A DNA stretch of 64,000 nucleotides from Planctomycetota bacterium. GTDB lineage: Bacteria > Planctomycetota > UBA1135 > GCA-002748355. Below are positions 58,201 through 64,000 of this stretch, piece by piece. Numbering within the stretch: the stretch's first letter is position 1; every line of letters begins with the position of its first letter. Where the stretch lies: positions 20,488 to 84,487 of the forward strand of contig PDSF01000040.1 of NCBI GenBank assembly GCA_002748355.1, in the 5' to 3' direction. A program made the translations under genes and the position numbers. The notes under the pieces were generated by a model that saw only the letters and a program-made list of their open reading frames with translations, searched no databases and was not told the origin of the DNA.

Positions 58201-60280
58201 TGAGCGTGGCGAAGAGGCGCTGGCCAAGATCCGCGAAGCGCGCCAGCGCTTTCCTCGTGCCTGTAGAGCGCAGCTCCTGGAGATCCGCTTGGAGAACAAG
58301 TTTGGCGACAAGGATCGGGCACTTGCGCTGGCGACGAATTACTGGGAGGAGAATCCTCGCGTCGCTGGGGCCGCGATCGAACTCGGTGCTCTGCGCGAGG
58401 AGCGTGGCGAGCCAGAGCGTGCGCGGCAGGTCTACGAGAAGGCGCTCGAAGAACGGCCTCTGGCGCCAGTTCTGCACGGCTGTCTGGCCGACGTCTTACT
58501 CCGCACGGCGGAGCCCGAGGACGGATTGGTGGAGCTAGGGCGGGCGATTGAGCTTGATCCCTACTATTCGTGGGCGCGCACGACCGAGATCAATGTGCTC
58601 CTGCATCTGCGTCGCTATGACGAGGCTAGGGAGCGCGTCGAGACCTTCGTCCAGCTCATGGCGGACGAGGAGGATGCATGGCAGGCCAAGTCGAACTTTC
58701 ACGAGCGGCTTGGCGAGGATGAGGAGGCGATCGAGGCCCTGCGCCGGGCTCTGCACTGCGATCCGCGTCTTGGCGATACCCGCCAGCGGCTGGTGTTCAT
58801 GCTGGTGGATGCCAAGCGTGGCGAAGAGGCTCGCGAGGTTATCGCCGAAGGCGTGCAAGCTCTCGGTCCCATTCGCGATCTCTCCCTGCTCGATGCCTGG
58901 GTGCTCCGGCGCCTAGAGCGCGATGCCGAAGCTCGGGAGCAAATCGAGCAGTTACTCGCAGAGCAGCCCGAATATGACAACGCTTGGCATATGTATCTGA
59001 CCTGGCTGCTCGAGGACGACGACGACGCGGCCTTGGATCGTTTGGCGGAGAATCCTCCGGAGGCGCTGGCGGATCTGCCGCGATTTCACGAGAGCGTTGC
59101 GCGTAGTTTGTCCATGCGCGGTCAGGCGAAGGCGGCGGCGGAGGCCGCGCGTCGCTGGCTCGTTTGCGACAAGGCAGAAGAGCAGGCGCGGATCTATGCC
59201 TCCTGGGCGACTCGGGAGGCAGGAGATGCGAGCCGTGCTGATCGGATCCTCCTCGAGCATCCGGAGCCGCAGACGGCGAGTTCGGTGTTTTCGGCGAATG
59301 CCTTTCGGGCTGCGGTGCGCCAGAAAGAGGAGGAATTGCAGCTGCGCTTCCTTAGGCGGGTGCTTGAGCTACGGGTCTTGGACGAGGATGAAGCTGAGCT
59401 GTTGTTGGAAGCGCTGGAAAGCGTGGGGGCGAAGCAACGGCAGGCCTGCTTCGACCACTTTGAGAAGGACGAGGATCCCAAGGTTCATGATGGGCTGGCC
59501 TTTCTCCGCTTCTTGTTGGGGGAGCATAAGGCATACGCCGAGCGCTTTGGACAGCTGGATTATGCCGAAGATGATGGCGAGCGAGCTGCGAGGATGCTCG
59601 ATATGGCGCGAATGGCTGGCGAGCAGTCCTTTATCGCCAAGCAGCTCTTGCCCTTGCTGCCGACCCCGGTGCCCGGCAGCCATCTTTGGGGAAGCATCGG
59701 CTCGACCTTCTGTGAATGGCGGGTGCCCAAGGGGGCTCGCATCGTGCTCCGATACATGGCCGATGACTACCGGCGCGAAGATGCGGAGCCTTGGATGATC
59801 GCCAACCTCGGTTATTCCTATGACGAACTCGGCGATCCGCGGCGTTGCGAGGAGGTCTGTCGTTACGCGCTTGCTCTGCCCCGGGACCACTCGGAGCTGT
59901 ATCTCAAGCCCCTGCTCGCCCTGTCCCGCATCCGGCAGGGGGATTGGAGCCAGGCCGCTGAGCTGAGTTCGGAGTTCAGGCGGGAGCATGCGCAACCCAT
60001 GCTGGAGTGCCTGGTGATTCGGATGTTCTTGCGGCTGCGCGAAGCGCCGGAGAGCGAACGGGCGGGCATCTTCCGGCGCGAGTTCGGGAGGATCCTGCGC
60101 AAGGCCGATGATACGGGGACAAAGGGCGTGGGGCGCTCGGGGCTGCGGCGGGCGGTTCATCGGTGGATGACTGGGGCGCTGATCGAGCATGGCCTGCGTT
60201 GGCCGGGGCGCCTGCTTCGCTGGGGTGGGCTCTTCCGTTACCTCGTCGAGCGGCGCTGCAAGCGGGCCTTGCTCCAGTAG
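55286..60280 (+). CDS. Giant (1664 aa) TPR-repeat protein with embedded C39-like papain-fold peptidase domain
   Basis: TPR helices throughout; residues ~290-430 read HHKVPYVRQDELTCAPATLSAVLRFFGVDVPHDEVA...LETAHLQAIVGYDQALQVWLVREPG (Cys and His of C39-type site); no signal peptide. Confidence 0.88.
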   Translation: MHLPEIQQLYDRGLFLQAAAALRERCADALPTDLPTCVLSLRTAGQLGCPRERLAIYRHLQKLWPESAAGVRFRVYELLDRGRLIEALELGLAHERFEGVGDEEHADWLQARADVYARLRDRDRAGALLEESRRYSKDHAWIDLCHAWHEWGDDQPEAALERGSKLLSEYPEFFWGYHLSAAIHFDLDQRQEALEVYQAADERFESPLIWYHHAQALRQIGQLQEARQRYQDFVQRSDWPKGSLGAAAKNELFGIAHELGEVEEAAARWDEASAAMRRQYEHFVPGKPGKRVHHKVPYVRQDELTCAPATLSAVLRFFGVDVPHDEVAGQISYSGTPDYRLHAFCKERGLVVRPFQFEPETAKRLIDLGLPFCLGTRGLETAHLQAIVGYDQALQVWLVREPGVHHWIEMKMDKLAEQCAARGAPCTLVAPPERLEELGEDPLPREREIQLMNDVFAGVEEHRFSEALAALQDLEGMDPGPWLWDAQRSVAAYVKDQERELAASRAQYEAFPKDEFARSMLMIGLLRSNRGDEVIEFAESCGGDYSRSPYLNQHLLGELGRRREYLDRARKLARRVCRSLPHNAQSYQQLADFLWQGGGERESALRCYRAATTLAKVEERFAWAYFAATLRMDRSKEGLSWLEQRVQRFGDKHAASRITLARAYAELRDESKQIEQIEAALDLPLGVDQAIHERIDLHVENDELAAALELLESRASKLSAASRIVRKSELLRLSHRVDEALELIDGPASEAPSSDYLQTELAACLEAKSGPGAVVERIRPLVERYPEHLGLSGLLGQALLQLSDSEALERFFSERVRSNPGDSLSVDRWMALLARSGRAQELLDFGKSIESRYGHCSWYWAQMSRGYHGIGDMERGREALLECLKLDPLHTGVQTDLIQYSQSPEEAVQSLRIIAAGFERERVDEASLFSFARLADESMEDAEVEQIFGRLAERFPEMHEIVEQSAEFLARRERGEEALAKIREARQRFPRACRAQLLEIRLENKFGDKDRALALATNYWEENPRVAGAAIELGALREERGEPERARQVYEKALEERPLAPVLHGCLADVLLRTAEPEDGLVELGRAIELDPYYSWARTTEINVLLHLRRYDEARERVETFVQLMADEEDAWQAKSNFHERLGEDEEAIEALRRALHCDPRLGDTRQRLVFMLVDAKRGEEAREVIAEGVQALGPIRDLSLLDAWVLRRLERDAEAREQIEQLLAEQPEYDNAWHMYLTWLLEDDDDAALDRLAENPPEALADLPRFHESVARSLSMRGQAKAAAEAARRWLVCDKAEEQARIYASWATREAGDASRADRILLEHPEPQTASSVFSANAFRAAVRQKEEELQLRFLRRVLELRVLDEDEAELLLEALESVGAKQRQACFDHFEKDEDPKVHDGLAFLRFLLGEHKAYAERFGQLDYAEDDGERAARMLDMARMAGEQSFIAKQLLPLLPTPVPGSHLWGSIGSTFCEWRVPKGARIVLRYMADDYRREDAEPWMIANLGYSYDELGDPRRCEEVCRYALALPRDHSELYLKPLLALSRIRQGDWSQAAELSSEFRREHAQPMLECLVIRMFLRLREAPESERAGIFRREFGRILRKADDTGTKGVGRSGLRRAVHRWMTGALIEHGLRWPGRLLRWGGLFRYLVERRCKRALLQ

Positions 60281-60354
60281 CGGCTTCGGGGTGGCGGCCA
60301 CCGCCCCTCGCTTGCGAGCCAGGGGGGGCTGGGTGATGATCTTCGCTTCGAACC

Positions 60355-60819
60355 GTGATTATGACGCAGCTCGACTCCGATGCCTCCAGGCATCACCAGC
60401 ACAGCCATCCCCAGGAAGACCAAGGCCTAAGGCGCAATGCCGCGCTGCGCTTTGGGCTGCTCCTGGGACTGCTGCTATTGGCGTTCAGCCTGAAGCCCGG
60501 ACAGAGCGGCGGCGCTGAGCTGCTGGGCTACCCGGGGCCGCGCTGCACCCTCACCCAGCTCTGTGGCCCGGGGCTTTGCCCTGGCTGTGGTCTCACGACT
60601 GCGACCATGCTGGCGGCGGATGGGCGCTTGTCCGATTCTCTGGCCTCGCATCCGGTCGGCATTATGACGCTGCTCTATGCCTTGATCGGCCTGATCTTGC
60701 ACGGGCTCGCTCTTTGGCGCGGACAGCGCTCGTGCCTGGAATGCCGAATTCTTTGCTGGGGCACGCGCAGCTATGCGCTGGCTCTCGTTCTCACGGGCCT
60801 CTGGCGAGTGCTGACTTGA
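60355..60819 (+). CDS. DUF2752 membrane protein
   Basis: GYPGPRCTLTQLCGPGLCPGCGLTTATMLAADGRLSDSLASHPVGIM, the CPxCGxT DUF2752 pattern. Confidence 0.88.
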   Translation: MIMTQLDSDASRHHQHSHPQEDQGLRRNAALRFGLLLGLLLLAFSLKPGQSGGAELLGYPGPRCTLTQLCGPGLCPGCGLTTATMLAADGRLSDSLASHPVGIMTLLYALIGLILHGLALWRGQRSCLECRILCWGTRSYALALVLTGLWRVLT

Positions 60820-60874
60820 CGCTTGCGAGTATCCTCTTCTTCCTCCGCCGCTTCGCGATAGAAGCAAAACGATA

Positions 60875-61471
60875 ATGCCTCCCGACGTTTTTCTGAATCT
60901 GCTTATTGCTGCCGTCTTCGGGGTGATCTGCGCCTTGGTTGCGCATTCACGAGGGCGAAGCGTCGTTGCCTGGTTTTTTCTTGGCGGGTTTCTGACGTGT
61001 ATCGCATTGGTCCTCATCTTGGTCTTGCCGGACTTGAAGGCTGAGGAGCAGCGTCAAGAGCGCTTGCGACGAGAAAACCGGCGCCTGCGTGAGCAGTTGC
61101 GTTCGGATCGGCAGCTTGCAGACCAGCGAAACGCCGAGATGCAGCAACGCCTCGGCGTTCATGATCGCGCCCTGCATCTCGATACTCGCACGCCCGATCA
61201 GCTGGCGGCGGAGGAAGGCGCTGGGGGAGCGGGCCCGGCTCTCTCCCATGCGGACATCGAGTTCGAAAAGCAGCGCGCCTGCTTTGCCGGCACCGAATGG
61301 TATTTCCTCGACCAAGAGGATCAGCAGGTGGGGCCACTGAGCTTCGATGAGTTCAAGCGGCAGTGGCGCTCTGGGGACTTTGGGGCGATGAGTTTTGTCT
61401 GGGCCCCGATCCTGAGTGACTGGCAGCGGATGGGCGAAGTCCAGGGGCTGGAAGAGGTGCTGCGTGTCTGA
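60875..61471 (+). CDS. Membrane-anchored protein with C-terminal GYF_2 (DUF4339) domain
   Basis: N-terminal TM helices; 'EWYFLDQEDQQVGPLSFDEFKRQWRSGDFGAMSFVWAP'. Confidence 0.8.
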   Translation: MPPDVFLNLLIAAVFGVICALVAHSRGRSVVAWFFLGGFLTCIALVLILVLPDLKAEEQRQERLRRENRRLREQLRSDRQLADQRNAEMQQRLGVHDRALHLDTRTPDQLAAEEGAGGAGPALSHADIEFEKQRACFAGTEWYFLDQEDQQVGPLSFDEFKRQWRSGDFGAMSFVWAPILSDWQRMGEVQGLEEVLRV

Positions 61472-62483
61472 TCCCATCGAAGCGGATGTCGTGAGTCATG
61501 CGGGCGCAGGCGCTGGCGCGGGCGCAGGCGCTGGTAAGGCTGCCGAGCTCGGCAAGCTTCGTTACGGTTGGTTCGATGGCCTTTTGCAGGGGCATGTGGG
61601 GGAGCATGCTCGCGAGATCCAGGACTCGGTGCAGCGGCTGGCGGCGCTGGGTTTTGCCGAGCCGGACCTGCGCATCGAGGGCGGGCGCTTTTCGGTCTTG
61701 CTCAGCGAGGCGACGCTGGGCGGCGAGCGCTTCGCTGGCGGGAAGCCGGAGGCCTTCGTGGCGGAGCTGGAGACCTTGTTGGACTTCTTGCCGCCGGGGC
61801 AGAGCGTTGAGTCGACCCTGCGTTGCACGACGGTCTACGAGACGGCCGCGACGGAGACTCTCTTTGGTATCGCTGGCGGGCGGTTGCGGCCGGTGAGTCG
61901 AACGCGGCCGCTGCGTGAGGCAGACCATCTGCGGGCGCCGTCGCGCGGCCAGATTCCCTTGCTCGAAGGGATGGGGCGGGGGCCCATGCTTGGGGTGCTT
62001 TTCCTGCTGCTCCTGGCCTTTGGGCTTGGGGCTTGGCAGTCCGGATACGTCGACCAGTTGTTGGCACCGGGGATCGAGCGATTGAGCACAGAACTCGATG
62101 ACTTCGAGGGGCTGCTGCGCCTCGATGTCGAGAAGTCTTGGGGCATCTACAAGATCCAGCTGCGGCGGGGGGCGCGATACCCGGCAAAGAGCAGCGAGGT
62201 CGAGGCTCTGCTGGCCAAGCGCGAGAGCACCAAGGCGCAGGCGGCGGTGCGGCTGGTGGCCGATGGGGCCAGGGTCTGGGTGCAGCTGCGCGGTAGCGAC
62301 GGCAAGGTGCTCTCCGCGCGCTCGGCGGAGCTCCGGCCCTTGCTCGAAGATCCTGCGGCCGTGGTCAAGCTCAGCTTGCGAGGGCGGATCGGGGTGCGGG
62401 AGATTCGCTTGGCCTTGAGCTCGGGCACGGGTGCCGCGAAGGGCAAGGGAGAGGCCAAGACCCCGACCAAGGGCGATAAGTAA
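61464..62483 (+). CDS. Single-TM hypothetical protein with Ala-Gly repeat near N-terminus
   Basis: GTG start overlapping previous stop; AGAGAGAGAGK; TM segment MLGVLFLLLLAFGLGAWQSGY; stop overlaps next start (TAATG). Confidence 0.65.
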   Translation: MSDPIEADVVSHAGAGAGAGAGAGKAAELGKLRYGWFDGLLQGHVGEHAREIQDSVQRLAALGFAEPDLRIEGGRFSVLLSEATLGGERFAGGKPEAFVAELETLLDFLPPGQSVESTLRCTTVYETAATETLFGIAGGRLRPVSRTRPLREADHLRAPSRGQIPLLEGMGRGPMLGVLFLLLLAFGLGAWQSGYVDQLLAPGIERLSTELDDFEGLLRLDVEKSWGIYKIQLRRGARYPAKSSEVEALLAKRESTKAQAAVRLVADGARVWVQLRGSDGKVLSARSAELRPLLEDPAAVVKLSLRGRIGVREIRLALSSGTGAAKGKGEAKTPTKGDK

Positions 62484-63505
62484 TGGCCGCCGACTGGGAT
62501 CGCTGCTGGCCTCAGGGGCAGGAGCTGGAGGCGACGGAGGGGCAGGTCGTCGACTGTCCCGGCTGCAGCCTGCGCTGGCTGGTGCACTGGGACCTTGCTG
62601 GCTTTCGCATGCGCTGCGACTGTGGGCAGTGGCTCTCGGTTCCGGCGTCGAGCACAGTGACACCCAGTGAGCAGCGCTTGCTCTCTAGCCTGGATGGGCT
62701 CGAAGGTGGCGGCGCTGGGCAGCTGGTCGTGGGCTCCGAGCCGGGGGTTCCGGCGCCGCTTCCTGCCAGCGACGTGCTCGAGGAGCTGGAGGAAAGTTCG
62801 GTTCAGCGCGATCCCTTCGCCAGCGGTCGCAAGATCGAGCCAGGGCAAGTCATGCAGGCGGGGGCCGTGCGCGAGGCCGATTTCGACTCGCGGCGGCGCT
62901 GGCTCACTCGGAGCTTCTGGGAGATTGGCGCGATGCTGGGCGCGCTCCTCCTACCGCAGATCGTGCTGTTCCTGTGGGCGCCGAGTGAGGACTGGGCCTT
63001 CTACATGCCCCTCTCGTCCTTGGCCGGTGGCATCTTGGTCCTCTTGGTGGGCTTACTGACGCCCGGCTACACCTTCGGGGCCTTGCGAGCTTTCAAGCCG
63101 ATCTTTGTCCATGAGCTGCTCCTCGGGACGGCGCTGGCGCTGCTTTTGGTCATGGGGTATTCGCAGCTGCTTCCCGGCGAGACCGGTGCTTTGGGCCGCC
63201 TGAGCGAGGATATCGGCCTTCCCTTCACCCTCTTCATCGTTGCCCTCTGTCCGGCTCTGTTCGAGGAGCTGGCCTTTCGCGGTCTATTGCAGGGCCGCTT
63301 GTCGGCGCTCTATGGCAGCTGGCAGGGGCTGCTCTTCAGCTCGATCTTCTTTGCCTTGGCGCATGGAGTGACGCTGGGGCTTCCCTTCCACTTCGGGCTG
63401 GGAATGTGGTTTGGCTGGATGCGCATGCGCAGCGCCAGCGTCATACCCGGCATGCTCGCGCACTTTGCCTACAACGGCAGCCTGGTCCTCTTGACCATGG
63501 GGTAG
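62483..63505 (+). CDS. CPBP-family intramembrane metalloprotease with N-terminal zinc-ribbon-like segment
   Basis: LFEELAFRGLLQGRLSALYGSWQGLLFSSIFFALAHGV (EExxxR, H motifs); N-terminal CPGCSLRWLVHWDLAGFRMRCDCGQW. Confidence 0.88.
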   Translation: MAADWDRCWPQGQELEATEGQVVDCPGCSLRWLVHWDLAGFRMRCDCGQWLSVPASSTVTPSEQRLLSSLDGLEGGGAGQLVVGSEPGVPAPLPASDVLEELEESSVQRDPFASGRKIEPGQVMQAGAVREADFDSRRRWLTRSFWEIGAMLGALLLPQIVLFLWAPSEDWAFYMPLSSLAGGILVLLVGLLTPGYTFGALRAFKPIFVHELLLGTALALLLVMGYSQLLPGETGALGRLSEDIGLPFTLFIVALCPALFEELAFRGLLQGRLSALYGSWQGLLFSSIFFALAHGVTLGLPFHFGLGMWFGWMRMRSASVIPGMLAHFAYNGSLVLLTMG

Positions 63506-63648
63506 GCGCGGGCTGCGTTGAGGAGCTAGCAGCTGCCGGCAACCCGTCGGCAAAACTGCGGCAGGCGCCGCTAGCCCAACTTGAACAGTTCGTTGCGTAG
63601 ATGGCCTCCCGTTGGCCATGGGGTGGCGATCCTTCAAAAAAGTTGGCC

Positions 63649-64000
63649 CTACATTTCTGCGGGAAGTGAGGGCAACCGAAGCCTCTTCGGGAGCCGCAGT
63701 CCGAGGCGGTCCAGCAGGGCCGCCGTCTCGCGATCGGGCTCTACGACGCAGCGTAAGCGCAGCTCTCCACCGATCTCCAGCGGGAGAACGACGTCGACCG
63801 TCTGGATCCGAGCCATCTCTTCAAGGACGGTCCTGGGGCTGGAGCCGAGACCTGGCTGCCTTTGCCAACCCTCGCGAGTCTTCCACATCGCGAAGGCCAG
63901 GAAGCAGACCAGGATGTGAGAGAGGACTCGATCTTCGCGCTGCTGCCAGACGGGCCGGATCTTCAGATCGGTCTTGTGGATGCGGAAGGCCGCCTCGGCG
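63649..64000 (-). mobile_element. Partial transposase, IS1634-type (IS4-like DDE), C-terminal part; runs off the right edge
   Basis: Minus strand reads [116 protein letters not shown]. Confidence 0.82.

Noticed and set aside
61502-61531. GCGCAGGCGCTGGCGCGG repeat as a possible CRISPR or regulatory repeat
   Set aside because: It is in-frame coding for an Ala-Gly stretch (AGAGAGAGAG) near the N-terminus of the 61464-62483 protein; simple sequence repeat.
61353-62663. 436-aa minus-strand ORF overlapping the GYF_2/CPBP operon
   Set aside because: Low-complexity P/R/Q/S-rich translation typical of an antisense shadow ORF in high-GC DNA; the plus strand has coupled genes with recognisable domains.
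1-64000. rRNA, tRNA and CRISPR arrays
   Set aside because: No rRNA signature, no convincing tRNA cloverleaf/T-loop seen in the spacers, and no regularly spaced direct repeats; absence is by eye only.

Overview
The window is 64 kb of high-GC, gene-dense bacterial chromosome. The gene content (sulfatase, DUF5916, DUF1570-like peptidase, DUF2752/GYF_2, many TPR/HEAT proteins, futalosine menaquinone gene, carboxynorspermidine pathway) fits Planctomycetota or a similar lineage; this is inference only. I recognise about 50 CDSs. They include glycyl-tRNA synthetase, DUF5916 protein, RRM protein with an acidic tail, PlsC, GT2, an ECF-like sigma factor, MazG, rRNA methyltransferase, ExoIII, a Fe3+-type ABC operon translationally coupled to a pentaheme cytochrome, threonine aldolase, phosphomannomutase, arginase, a KtrAB-type K+ system, a sulfatase, LarC, PAP2, a PQQ-type sugar dehydrogenase, a YdeP-like molybdo-oxidoreductase, prolyl oligopeptidase, and the carboxynorspermidine synthase/decarboxylase pair. 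There is also a 1664-aa TPR protein with an embedded C39-like peptidase, followed by a DUF2752/GYF_2/membrane/CPBP-protease operon, and a partial IS1634-type transposase at the right edge. I saw no rRNA, tRNA or CRISPR. The most unusual signals are: (i) two strongly over-represented 10-bp palindromes of the form GAG-N4-CTC (GAGGATCCTC x9, GAGCATGCTC x7) in coding and non-coding DNA; (ii) small three- to five-copy tandem repeats placed directly after stop codons; (iii) the giant TPR-C39 protein and its downstream membrane-protease operon; (iv) several decayed coding relics in the spacers.
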